Below are positions 21,387-31,402 of a stretch of 64,000 bases of DNA, one piece after another. The number at the start of each line of letters is the position of its first letter. Position 1 is the first letter of the stretch. Source of the stretch: Blattamonas nauphoetae (lineage: Eukaryota; Preaxostyla; Oxymonadida); contig JARBJD010000024.1 in assembly GCA_033064195.1 (NCBI GenBank), positions 1 through 64,000 of the forward strand, read 5' to 3'. The notes under the pieces are model-generated. The model did no database searches. It was not told the origin of the DNA and saw only the letters and a program-made list of their open reading frames with translations. A program made the position numbers and the translations under genes.

Positions 21387-21626
21387 AAACAGACCAGAAC
21401 CAGTGTATTTTTTGTGCTGTTTCAGACGCCTTACGAGCAACCAACTCTGTTTATTTGTGATCTTTGTCGCCTCATCATTTTCCTGAACGATTCTGTATCT
21501 CCCCCAGTCTCCCACACTCTCCTTCATCTCTCCCACTCCTCCCAAATCAAACCCGTCCATCCTCGCCATTCCTCGCTGTTTGTGGCGACCTCATTGATTC
21601 CTGATTGCTCGACGAAATCGTCATCT
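21387..21626. other. Family A 3' tail, first part
   Basis: Matches the flanking tail of other copies (motif ATTCCTCGCTGTTTGTGGCG and so on). It is interrupted at 21627 by a MITE and resumes at 22491. Confidence 0.6.
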
Positions 21627-22486
21627 GTCCCAATAATTTTGAAAAGAGCCAAAACACTATGGATGGTTTCACTTTTTTTATTTTTCTCCAAATTCTTAAA
21701 ATCACTCAAATATGATGGAAAAGGGGTTTGTTTCGAAATTGAGCTTCGATCGTGACGAGAAACGACACTTTTTTGAAACGCCAATTGAACACATTTATTG
21801 TTTCAAAAACAGATGAGAGAAGATCATGAGGTGAGACAATGTGAAAAAAGAAGGTTCTACAATGGAGAGTACGGATAAGATGTATTGTGAAGAAATAGAG
21901 GCAAAATACTCAATAGTCTCGAAAATGCTCTATTGCACTTGAATTATCAGTTGAAATTAGATTTCTGCATGAACCCAGGAGTACAAGTATTTTTTCTTGA
22001 ATTGGACACATGTTTGCACCCATCTGGCAAGATCATCATCGATCGTGTCCTGAACACTCCTTTCCTTTGTCTATCTGAAATTATGAGAGATAATTGAGAA
22101 CAAACAGGTTTTATATGTCTGTTTGACACTGGTGAAGAGACATTGGGACATCATTATCTTAATCTCCAAGAGTAACCGTCATGGAAAAAGAGAATCCGCT
22201 TTCAGGTGCTACGAGTTTCAAAGAAAGTGAAAAGAGCACACCCGATCTTCACACATGTGACTTGATGTACATCGATCTGAGTGGAACGCAGTTTATCAAA
22301 GGTGGAGCAGTGAGGTCACAATGAAGGTTGGAGAGTCAGTGCTTGAAAAGAGGATGTGTAGAAACGAAGTTTTGAGAGAAGATATCCGTGGAGATTGAGG
22401 ACTTTAATCTGTTCCTGGAACAAGAATAGACAGAATTTGATAGAAAGACCAGTGAAACGGATGGATTCTTTCAAAATTATTGGGAC
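21627..22486. mobile_element. 860-bp MITE with GTCCCAATAATTTTG ends
   Basis: Inverted repeats GTCCCAATAATTTTGAAA at both ends and a 4-bp duplication ATCT (21623-21626, 22487-22490). The tail sequence of family A (GAAATCGTC...ATCTCTTCATGATTCG) is continuous once the element is removed, by comparison with the copies near 43.8 and 47.7 kb. Superfamily uncertain; a 4-bp duplication is compatible with several groups. No protein is encoded. Confidence 0.75.
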
Positions 22487-22490
22487 ATCT

Positions 22491-24100
22491 CTTCATGATT
22501 CGTTCCGATCATGAAATGGGATATCTGAATGCTCCCACGTCGACGATGATCTTGGACGATTTGGGAAGACGGAAGAACCAAAATGCTTCTTCATGCAGAT
22601 CAGCCACTTCCTGTTCACTCTCCACTCGACCAGAGATGCCGAACCAATCTTTCTTTGTGACAACTGTTGTGCATCACCCGTGCCCGTGGAGTGTTGTGGA
22701 CTCTCTCCCGTTTTGTCTTGTGCGCTTTGTCTCTTCGATGAACTTGCGTGTTGCTTGGAATGAACCCGACACGATCGTTGCCCACATCGTCCAACCAGCC
22801 GACCCTCTCATCCACCCTTCGTCAACCAACCACACTTGGATGGATACTCGATACGCATTTCCTGAATTAATGATACTTCCTTCCGACACCATCCTCATGT
22901 GTGTACTGTCTCAAGAATGGCTTTCGTTCCCCAACTGCCCATCTGTCTCTCACTCTCAAGAACAATTCCATTTTTTGACTTTGACCAAATCGTCCCATCT
23001 TGCCAGACCAAAATGTTTAATACCCAGCAACTCTCTTCAAAGATTGGGAGAGAACTGCTGCGACGATGGAAGAGATGTCTTGATTCTCTTCGATTGGACA
23101 ACATCGACGACGCGCTCGAGTAACAACAAAAAACAAGAAATCAGAATCTGGGGACAGTTGTTGTCACAGCTCGAAAGGACTGAGCGTCTTGCTGGGAGGA
23201 AACATCGCAGAACAAGCGTTTTGAAGGAATCCGAAAACGAAGAATCAAACCCAACTCACTCCATCTTCCTGACCCTCCCTTTCATGCCAACTCGTCGCTC
23301 GACACCAGCGACAGCATTTCTCAGCCAGCCACTTCAGATTTGTTGAGAACTGGTCTTCCCCATCAACCACCCGTTCGCCGCTTTCTTGGAGAACGCAGCT
23401 GGAATGCGAGTTTGAAAGATTGTGCTGAAACAGGGATCTTCGGTGTGTCTTCCCGCTTAGTCAGGGTTGCTGGTGCTTTGATCGTTCAGCGAAGTGGATG
23501 CGCCGAATCTGACTGGAACCATCGAAGACACGCGTTTCTTGCTCAGTACGACCTGAAACGTGAGAGATTGGGGAGTTCTGATCAATCGGATCACATCTGA
23601 GCCGACTCTTGTTCATCGGAAGATCGCTGTCACTGTGAGTGGAAATGCTCTTCTTTTTCGTCTCCGACCTGTCTTGGAAGTCAGCCAGCCAACTCACAAT
23701 CAAGTTGCAAACGATTGTTGTTTGTGTCGTTGACTGTTGAAGCCCCAGATGCCCTTCGATCAGATCCAAATACACTCTCGTTCACAGTCTCAAGTCGCAC
23801 TCGATTTCCATTTTGAGAGTCGTTCATCTCACTTGACTGCTTCCTCCCATGCACAACCACGCACTGATCTCGACTCCATCACTCTCTTTGCTGGTCCGGT
23901 GTCTGTGGATGGATGATTCGATTTGAGGGAGCAGATTGTGGAAATCCGTGTGCATCCTGTCAGCTTTTCTCTCTTCATCTGCTTCTCTGCATTCTCTTAT
24001 GGCTCACTCTTGATTGATGGATAGTTCCAATCTTGTTGTTTACATTTTATTCTTGCTTTTGGTCGTCTTTTTCATTTCAACCCGATTCTTTGACACTTTT
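22491..24100. other. Family A tail plus surface-gene remnants
   Basis: 22491-22830 is the second part of the family A tail, also present at 43.4-43.9, 47.3-47.9 and 51.66-52.0 kb. A 288-codon frame (22480-23346) is open across it but starts inside the MITE end and is broken in the sister copies, so it is not called a gene. 23500-24040 includes LLFVSLTVEAPDALRSD and the surrounding segment, found again on the minus strand at 45.2-45.6 kb; it looks like a piece of a surface-protein gene. No intact gene is seen. Confidence 0.45.
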
Positions 24101-24101
24101 G

Positions 24102-24122
24102 TCTGACCCAAAACGAAAGATT
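24102..24122 (+). promoter_or_regulatory. Family A upstream element
   Basis: TCTGACCCAAAACGAAAGAT, ending 19 bases before ATG 24142. Confidence 0.6.
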
Positions 24123-24141
24123 GAACCAAAATTCTGAAGGA

Positions 24142-25218
24142 ATGGGTGCTTGTGTCTCGAAGATATCCTCCTCCACTGATTCTCCTTGCCCTGGTATCTC
24201 TTCACACTCTTTTTCATCTTCTCCAGACTGTTCTGCTTTCCTGAATTGGCAGTACAATCGAAATGAATCTGAAGAAGAAAAAGCTCGAATCTTTCAATCT
24301 CTCGTTGCCACATTGAAGTTGCAGCCAGCACTTGATGTCTCTCTGGAAGCTAAAGCCGTGAAATTTCTCAAATCTGTGACTCCTTATTTTGAAGGCGAAA
24401 CCGATGCTTTTCTCGGCAGCTTTGGGCGAACCGCTGATCTTTCTTCGACAGACTTCGTACAGTGCATTATGGTGCTCCTTTCCACACCCAATCAGACAAT
24501 CATCATTGCAACGATGGAGATGCTCGGAACTCTGATCAATTTGTGTTCTGCCAAAATCCGACTTGCCTTCTTCAAAGCTGATCTTATCACTCAACTCATC
24601 AACTCTCTCAATCCACAGTCTCTCTCGTTGTCAGATTGTGAAGATATCCACATCAACCTCATGAAAATCATCAACTGTTGTATCTGGCTCGCAACTCCGT
24701 ATGGTCTCGAACAATTCGAAATTGAAGATCGAGATGAACGACGAGCTGTATACGAGACAGTTTTTTCGCAAGTTCTCGCACCTTCGGAGAAGTATATTAG
24801 GCATTTGTGCGTAAACCGTTTTTCGATCATCGATGGTGACCAATCCAGATTTTTTCTGATGCTTCTCGCCCAAATCCTCGAAATATCTCAATACTACCAA
24901 CCGACACTGGATTTTGTTCTTCATATGCCTGTATTTCTCACTATTCCAAATTGTCTCACATTCTTCGGAAATGACTACTCAATCTTTTGGTTTCTGAATG
25001 AAATGATCGATTCCCAGTGTGAATGGAACGACCAAGATGGAGACCAGCAACAGATGGGGAAGACAATGCATCAAATGTTGCGAATGGAGGGCTTTGAAGA
25101 TGTGATGGATGAAAAGCTACAAAACAGCAAAAACGGATCCCATGGAAGAAGTGTTGTTGACCAGGCGATTGAATGGAACAACCAGCTGGGCATGAACGTT
25201 CAAGAACAACGTCGATAG
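24142..25218 (+). CDS. Family A protein with MGACVSK N-terminus
   Basis: Intact, 358 residues. I recognise the family only as an abundant oxymonad family of unknown function. Reading order of shared blocks: a Ser/Pro-rich leader (SSSTDSPCPGISSHS), FLNW, a helical block FQSLVATLKLQPALDVSLEAKAVKFL, a QCIMVLLSTPNQTIIIATMEML block, SEKYIRHLCVNRFSIIDGDQS, MPVFLTIPNCLTFF, and MLRMEGFEDVMDEKL. The repeating amphipathic helices suggest an ARM/HEAT-like solenoid, which would act as a binding scaffold. The start MGACVSK fits an N-myristoylation signal (Gly2, Ser6) with a palmitoylatable Cys4, implying membrane attachment. ATG 24142 is chosen over the upstream TTG because it follows the upstream element and gives this motif. 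The 3' tail leads into the 38-bp minisatellite. Confidence 0.85.
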   Translation: MGACVSKISSSTDSPCPGISSHSFSSSPDCSAFLNWQYNRNESEEEKARIFQSLVATLKLQPALDVSLEAKAVKFLKSVTPYFEGETDAFLGSFGRTADLSSTDFVQCIMVLLSTPNQTIIIATMEMLGTLINLCSAKIRLAFFKADLITQLINSLNPQSLSLSDCEDIHINLMKIINCCIWLATPYGLEQFEIEDRDERRAVYETVFSQVLAPSEKYIRHLCVNRFSIIDGDQSRFFLMLLAQILEISQYYQPTLDFVLHMPVFLTIPNCLTFFGNDYSIFWFLNEMIDSQCEWNDQDGDQQQMGKTMHQMLRMEGFEDVMDEKLQNSKNGSHGRSVVDQAIEWNNQLGMNVQEQRR

Positions 25219-25479
25219 AAACATACAAGAGCCACCGACCGTTTCGAACAGTTTCTGCCTTCTTTAGGACAACAAACACGATTTTTTGTGTGTGATCTTT
25301 GTCGTCTCTGGTGTCACCTCATGGTTTCATCTGCGGGAGTGATTGGAATTCTCTCTCGCCAGTTTCGCTCGATGGTCGCCAAACTCTTTCTCCTTCGCCG
25401 CCACTCGTCGATTGTGAATGGCAACGAGTCACTCCTGTTCATGCTGGTCGATTTCAGACACTTTATCACTCTGATGCTC
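25219..25479. other. Family A 3' tail, variant B
   Basis: No gene. This tail (…CTCTCGCCAGTTTCGCTCGATGG…) is shared with 31403-31575 and, reversed, with 51170-51430. It leads directly into the minisatellite. Confidence 0.5.
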
Positions 25480-26333
25480 TCCCTCTCCACCCACACCCTC
25501 CCACTCCCCTCTGCCTCTCCCTCACCACCCTCACCCTCCCATTCCCCTCTGCCTCTCCCTCACCACCCACACCCTCCCACTCCCTCTGCCTCTCCTCACC
25601 ACACACCCTCCCACTCCCTCTGCCTCTCCCTCACCACCCACACCTCTCACTCCCCTCTGCCTCTCCCTCACCACCCACACCCTCACACTCTCCTCTGCCT
25701 CTCCTCACCACCCACACCCTCCCACTCCCCTCTGCCTCTCCTCACCACCCACACCCTCCCACTCCCTCTGCCTCTCCCTCACCACCCACACCCTCACTCT
25801 CCTCTGCCTCTCCCTCACCACCCCACCCTCCCATTCCCTCTGCCTCTCCCTCACCACCCTCCCACTCCCCTCTGCCTCTCCCTCACCACCCACACCCTCA
25901 CCTCCCTCTCCCTCTCCCTCACCACCCACACCCTCCCACTCCCTCTGCCTCTCCCTCACCACCCACACCCTCCCACTCCCCTCTGCCTCTCCCTCACCAC
26001 CCACACCCTCCCACTCCCTCTGCCTCTCCCTCACCACCCACACCCTCCCATTCCCTCTGCCTCTCCCTCACCACCCACACCCTCCACTCCCCTCTGCCTC
26101 TCCCTCACCACCCACACCCTCACACTCCCTCTGCCTCTCCCTCACCACCCACACCCTCCCACTCCCTCTGCCTCTCCCTCACCACCCACACCCTCACACT
26201 CCCTCTCCCTCCCCTCACCACCCACACCCTCCACTCCCTCTGCCTCTCCCTCACCACCCACACCCTCCCACTCCCCTCTGCCTCTCCCTCACCACCCACA
26301 CCCTCCCACTCCCCTCTGCCTCTCCCTCACCTC
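25480..26333 (+). repeat. 38-bp minisatellite array, C-rich strand
   Basis: About 23 imperfect copies of a 36-38-bp unit reading CCCTCCCACTCCCCTCTGCC then TCTCCCTCACCACCCACA. The two long overlapping frames across it are proline/serine/histidine-rich products of the repeat and unlikely to be proteins. The complementary strand is G-rich. The same unit forms arrays at 39246-39640 and 46036-47145 in reverse orientation. Confidence 0.9.
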
Positions 26334-26934
26334 ACTCGGGGTGACGCGTGCTAATGGCTGTTAGCTCACAGCACATGTAATGCTCGCCTCGACAGTTCTC
26401 CTCCTTCGCTTTGTTTGACTTATCGATGAGTTCTTGACCAGTTGCTCATCTCTGCCTTCGTCACCGGAACGAACGGCTTGAGTGTATTCCATGTTACCCT
26501 GGTTCTCACAACCCTTTCTTTGTCTCGTCTGATTCTGTCCACATTTCTGGCTTCCATGCGATGTACTCGAAGTATCTTGGACGAGACAAGAAGAGAGTGG
26601 CAGTTCGGATTGTTTTGTGGCAGTTCTCTCCATTGATGCCATGGACACAGAAGAACTCCACGACTGAACACGAACATTCCAGATCTTCTCAAAGCCTCGT
26701 CGCCACTGATTACTGGACACACTTACGCTGTCTCGACAATTCGCGAAAGACACCGAAAGGGACACTCGAGTCGAGTTGTGGAAGTGAAGAATGGAAGGGA
26801 TCCCCAAAACAACAAAACAGACCCACTCCCATTTCCGCATCTGTCTTGTCATTGGAATTCTGCGTTGCTTGCTTATTCTTTGTCAGTGGCAACCCTTCCA
26901 TGCTTCTCGTTCTTGTTCAGTGGGTGACATCAAA
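26334..26934. other. Spacer after minisatellite
   Basis: Begins with the flank GGTGACGCGTGCTAATGGCT, which is a relative of the flank at 50945-50990 reversed. 26410-26930 is open in more than one frame on both strands, without a recognisable product. It may hold a highly diverged 5' part of the following family A pseudogene or an unrelated remnant. Confidence 0.35.
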
Positions 26935-27172
26935 ATGACTCGTCCAGATGAACAAGAAGCAGTTCATGACACAACCTTCACTCAACTCCTGCTGGCATCG
27001 GAAGAGTCTCTCCGACATCTGTGCACGCACCGTCACTCGATTGTGGATGGCGAGCAATCCGAGACTGTCATGTTCCTTCTTGACAACATTCACAAAATCT
27101 GTACCACTCTCGAAAGATCGATGAACTTCGTTCACACTCTGCCCGTCATTCTCACAGTTCCAAGTGCATTGA

Positions 27173-29658
27173 CAGGGTTGGGAGGCGTGAGTACTTTTAA
27201 GCTTATCGTGAGATCTTTTGATCTCACGATGAGATTTTTGGGTGAGATCAGTCTCCTATTTAAGCGTATCTATTTCTCCAACTTTTCATATTTTTTCTCT
27301 CTGATTTTAGAATATTTCATGTCCAAAATGATTCCACTTCACCTCTAATGACTTCCCTTCTCTCTTATTACCGCGAAAACGGCTTGATGACGCGTCTTTC
27401 CCTGTTCAAAACTTGAAACAGTCCGTAACTCATTCCAGCTGAACTCATTTCCAACAAAAACGTGTAATCGGAGCCTTTCCTTCTCTTAACTCACGTTTAT
27501 CCTCTTTGAATTTGTGATTCAGACTCCGATCAGGAGTATCCAACAGCATCAATGGGCTTGTTTTGACTTCACTTTCTGATTCTTCATAGGCATGGCTGAC
27601 CGGCACTGACCGGTCAGTTTTCACCGAAAAGTACTGACGGTCACTGACCGGAGAAATATCGAAACCCATAGTCTGGAGTTATCATTTCTCCGGATTTTTA
27701 GAAAGAATGTGAGGGTTTTCATTTTAAGAGACATGAACATCTCTATTTTTGGTACAGTCCACATAATTTTGTAGAGATTAAACTGTGAGAGGTGGGAATT
27801 GTCTCCTTTTTCATTGGTTCACTTCTTTGGATCCGATCATAATATCTTTTGGGCGGATCAGATCACTTCCAAAACTGTTCACCTAGAAGAATTCACATCC
27901 ACGAATTTGACATAAACAATCGAGAAAAGGATGAAAGGTTCAAATGTAATGCTTTGGAATGAGCGTATAACTGCGAACGAGTGGTGAAAAGAGAATGAGA
28001 ATATCTATCTGCGACGATCAGGCAACTGAGATGTGTTCCGCTTCACCTCAAAGATCGGAGTCACATGCTCGTCATCTCGCCCTTTCCGCTCTCCACACAC
28101 ACCCATCCTCCCCTCTTCCCCACCATCCAGCGACGCTTCGGTCATTTCCGAAGTTGAGCATGTTGGACTGAACCGGAAATCGTCGAAGGGGGATTTGAAT
28201 CCAACGGCGAAGGTGAAATGGTGGAAACAAGGAAGGCTCTTCGCAGCGATCAGACTGTGCGTGTTCTCCACTTCCGGTGCTCTCCTTAGTTCTCGCCCTA
28301 GCCCCTGGTTCATGTCAGAGTCAACGCGGTTTCGACATCCCTATTCCCGCCCACCATATCAAAGAGGCGAGTCTACGTGCGCTATCCCTTCAATGTGCAG
28401 ATCTGGTTCTGCGTGTATTCCATTGTTCGAATCGACAGCTGCTATGGAGGATGCGAGTGGAAGTTTGTGTGCGATGTGTGGCACGTCATCGTCCAGATGG
28501 CTCTTCGGTGATCCGCTCCTCATCCCACGCGTCCACTTTGTCATTCCTCCAAATTCTGACTCATTCCCCCTCTCCTTCCGCCGCATTTCGTGTCATCCAA
28601 CATCCATCAGTGTCGGGTCTGAAATCGATCCACACCGCATGAAATTTTGTGCTCTCCTTCTTAGTCTGGGAGACAGAACGAATGTCGACGAGATAAGTTG
28701 CATGGTGTCAGGTGGTGGGCGTGTTTCTGTCGTACGATCTTCCATTTCTCGTTCTGGCATGCGGTTTTGGTTGACAAATGTGAGAGAATTGTTCAGTGAG
28801 TGTCTTAAGTTCTTACAATCTGTTCGACACATGGTTCTCATTTTATTACCTCCGCCATTCGCAATTATTGATTGAAGAAGTTGTTCAGTATGTAGTTCAC
28901 AGCATATTTCGTCAAATTGGAAGATAATGAAGTCCGTACAGTTCAACCGACGTTAAAGCTGCGTGAAGGAAGAGGATCATGTTGGAGGATCTGAATTGGT
29001 GAGATAAGTGCGGGAGAAGAACTTACTCTGCTGATTATGCCAGGATCGCATCAGTGGTGGGTGGAGATGATGGAAGAAAGACGAAAGACATTCGGTTGGG
29101 TTGATATGAGTGAATATGGACAGGACATGCTGATCCTGAGTCGGTTTAATCGGACTGAACGAGTTGCTGCGATAGACGGTGCCTTAGAGATTGAGAGAGA
29201 GACGGAGATGATAAAAACGAAAATGGTGAATATAGGATAGAAAAAAGACAAAATGAATCATACAAACCACATTAGGAACACGTAGAAGTACAAAACGATG
29301 TGGTGATGATCGATATAGGCACAGTGGGTAAGAAAGAGAGCTGAATCGCACCAATAATTCGATAGAGGATATCACACGATTTCAGTACTCAAATAATGAC
29401 ATTAGTATCGGCTATCTTGTCGATTTCTTCTTCATAGCAGGCAATTTATCGTTAGTGTCGGATCTGACCCTTTTCAGATTTCGGGAGTGACACTGACCGG
29501 CACTTTTGGCCGGTCAGCCATGCCTAATTCTTCATTTCAGTTTTGATAAAGAAATTTGTGAAAAAACGTATTTTGAAAAGCTTTTAGAGGCGAATTGAAA
29601 GAAAGCAGGAGGTGAGATCGAAAAAGGGTGAGATCGGTCTGATCGGATCCCATGCCTG
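27173..29658. mobile_element. Outer hAT-like MITE in family A gene
   Basis: Ends CAGGGTTGGGA (left) and, reversed, CAGGCATGGGA (right), close to the hAT consensus; exact 8-bp duplication TGCATTGA at 27165-27172 and 29659-29666. Without the nested element it is about 540 bp. Subterminal GAGATC/GATCTC boxes and the string TTTAAGCGTATCTAT resemble the left end of the element at 39994, showing kinship. Confidence 0.85.
27587..29526. mobile_element. Inner hAT-like element, 1940 bp, nested
   Basis: Perfect 18-bp inverted repeats TAGGCATGGCTGACCGGC and exact 8-bp duplications ATTCTTCA (27579-27586, 29527-29534). It sits inside the outer MITE. Near both ends there are further GACCGG/CCGGTC palindromic words. 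No transposase is visible. A 280-codon frame on the plus strand (28033-28875) and overlapping frames on the minus strand are open, but I recognise none and the codon pattern does not clearly favour one. Confidence 0.85.
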
Positions 29659-29930
29659 TGCATTGACATTCAATGATGTTGACCAAATTGTCAGATTATC
29701 CCTGACCACAAAGTTTGATGCGCAGCAACTGATCTCGAAGGTTGGGTGACGACATCTGCGTTGTTTGATGTCGTTGACTCTCTTCGAATGGATAGCATCG
29801 AGGACATCCTTGAACAACCTCTGAGACCCAACTTGAAGTGGGATCGCTTACGGGATGTAGTCTGCGCAAGGGTGGGATGGAACAATGAGGAGGGACTGAA
29901 TATGAACAACCTGCGTCCTCCTCGTCTCCA

Positions 29931-30288
29931 CGCTCTCTGCCTCGAACTGCATCGTTTGCTCTTTTGTCACTCATTGCTCTTTGTTGCTCAGGAGACACTC
30001 ATCTTCCATCCCAACCCGTTCGACGCGACAAAAACTTGGAGATGGGGATGGTCGAACTGCGGAGTCGTTGGAGCATTCGTCTCTGTGACTGCTGTTGCGT
30101 TGTGTCATCTGACTTCATGACCAGCTTCTCTCTTTTCATTGTTCTTCGACGAGTTCATGTTGTCATCCTTTTCATCTCGTTCACAAGCTTCGTCTTCATT
30201 TATGAATCCTCGGACTCTTCGTTGATTGAATTATTTTTCCTTTTTGATATATATTTCATTTCAATCTCATCGTTTCACACTTTCTTTT
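29931..30288. other. Spacer and family A leader
   Basis: No gene. The last 150 bases match the leader upstream of the SPRY-type gene at 36540-36720 (TTCATTTCAATCTCATCGTTTCAC). Confidence 0.5.
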
Positions 30289-30310
30289 TCTGACCCATAA
30301 CGAGTGATTC
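30289..30310 (+). promoter_or_regulatory. Family A upstream element
   Basis: TCTGACCCATAACGAGTGAT followed by TC; 18 bases lie between it and ATG 30329. Confidence 0.6.
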
Positions 30311-30328
30311 TTCTCGGAATCAAAACGA

Positions 30329-31402
30329 ATGTCAGTTTTAAGTGCCAAGAAACACTCCTCCACCGATTCTCCTAGCCCTGGTATCTCTTCACACTGCTTT
30401 TCATATTCTCCAGACGATTCTGCTTTCCTGAATTGGACTGACGAAGACCAAGATTCTGAACAAGAAAAGGCAGTTGTTTTTCGATCTCTCGTTGTCACTG
30501 TGAAGTTGAAGCCTGCACTTGATATCTCTCTGGAAGCGAAAGCCGTGAAATTTCTAGATTCTGTGAAACTGTATTCTCGAAAAACAGTCGATGTTTTTCT
30601 GAGCAGCCTTGCATCGTTCTCCGATGATTCTTCGACATCTTTCGTCCAGTCCATTGTGGTGCTCATTTCTTCACACAGTCAAGCAATCACCACAACAACA
30701 ATGAAGATGCTCCATTTTCTGATGGTCTACGGTTCGGCAAAAGTCGAACTTTTCCTCGTCAGCGCTGATCTAATCCCTCAACTCATCAACACTCTCAATC
30801 CATTGAATCTTCCTATTGCAGAAGCAGTCGATATCCACACCTATCTCATGTCAAACATCCGCCAGTCTGTCTGGCTCGCAACTCCACGTGGTCTCGCGCA
30901 ACTCGAAATTGACGATGGGGATGAACAACGAGCTGTTCAAGAGATAGTTTTGAAGCAAGTTCTAGTCCCTTCGGAGAAGTATATCTGCCATTTGTGCGTG
31001 AACCGATATTCGATCACCGATGGAGACCAATCCAAGTATTTTCTGACGCTCCTCGCCAGACTCCTCCGAATATCTCCAAATTATCAACGGACAATGGAAT
31101 TTCTTCTTCATATGCCAGTCGTTCTCACGATCCCAAGTTGTCTCACATTCGTCAAAAATGAGCACTCAATCTGGTTTTTTCTGAATGAAATGATCGATTC
31201 TCAGCGGGAATGGAACAAAACAAGGGGATATGAGCAACAGATTGGGATTGAAATATTTCGAATGTTGAGAATGGAGGGCATCGAAGATGTGATTGAAGAA
31301 AAGTTGCGAAACAACAAAAACGCAATCATTGGAAGATGGATTGTTGACGAGTCGATCAAATTGAACAACCAGCTGGGCATGAACCTTCCGGAACAGTCAT
31401 AG
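30329..31402 (+). CDS. Family A protein, MSVLSAK N-terminus
   Basis: Intact, 357 residues, with all the blocks listed for 24142: FLNWTDEDQDSEQEKAVVF, VVTVKLKPALDISLEAKAVK, SEKYICHLCVNRYSITDGDQ, MPVVLTIPSCLTFV, MLRMEGIEDVIEEKLRNNKN, ending LNNQLGMNLPEQS. The N-terminus MSVLSAKKHSSTDSPSPG lacks Gly2, so unlike the MGA copies it cannot be N-myristoylated. A tail of variant B follows for about 170 bp. The C-terminal third is almost identical to that of 33807, which suggests recent duplication or gene conversion. Confidence 0.85.
   Translation: MSVLSAKKHSSTDSPSPGISSHCFSYSPDDSAFLNWTDEDQDSEQEKAVVFRSLVVTVKLKPALDISLEAKAVKFLDSVKLYSRKTVDVFLSSLASFSDDSSTSFVQSIVVLISSHSQAITTTTMKMLHFLMVYGSAKVELFLVSADLIPQLINTLNPLNLPIAEAVDIHTYLMSNIRQSVWLATPRGLAQLEIDDGDEQRAVQEIVLKQVLVPSEKYICHLCVNRYSITDGDQSKYFLTLLARLLRISPNYQRTMEFLLHMPVVLTIPSCLTFVKNEHSIWFFLNEMIDSQREWNKTRGYEQQIGIEIFRMLRMEGIEDVIEEKLRNNKNAIIGRWIVDESIKLNNQLGMNLPEQS

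Larger units (their letters stand above)
26935..29930 (+). pseudogene. Family A gene split by nested transposons
   Basis: The 3' half of a diverged family A gene in two pieces, 26935-27172 and 29667 to about 29930. The first piece holds EQEAVHDTTFTQLLLASEES, RHLCTHRHSIVDGEQS and LPVILTVPSALT. The second resumes in the same frame with FNDVDQIVRLSLTTKFD, then has a one-base frameshift after LISKVG, and continues with VDSLRMDSIEDILEQPL and VGWNNEEGLNMNN, the equivalents of the MLRMEGIEDV and final WNNQLGMN blocks. The N-terminal half is missing. It is the most diverged copy in the window, so probably an older one. Confidence 0.8.

Noticed and set aside
22480-23346. 288-codon plus-strand frame
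   Set aside because: It begins with TTG inside a MITE end, and the equivalent frame is broken in the other copies of the tail.
24121-24141. TTG start for the family A gene (also GTG at 49069)
   Set aside because: Non-ATG starts are not expected here, and the ATGs downstream are correctly placed and aligned among copies.
25480-26333. CRISPR array
   Set aside because: The repeats are contiguous without unique spacers, and the genome is eukaryotic.
25288-26364. Overlapping 350-codon frames rich in Pro, Ser, His
   Set aside because: They are translations of the 38-bp satellite; open in more than one phase only because the repeat lacks stop triplets.
28033-28875. 280-codon frame in the inner hAT-like element as a transposase
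   Set aside because: No resemblance to hAT transposase (no zinc-finger-like start or dimerisation block), and frames on the other strand are open too.
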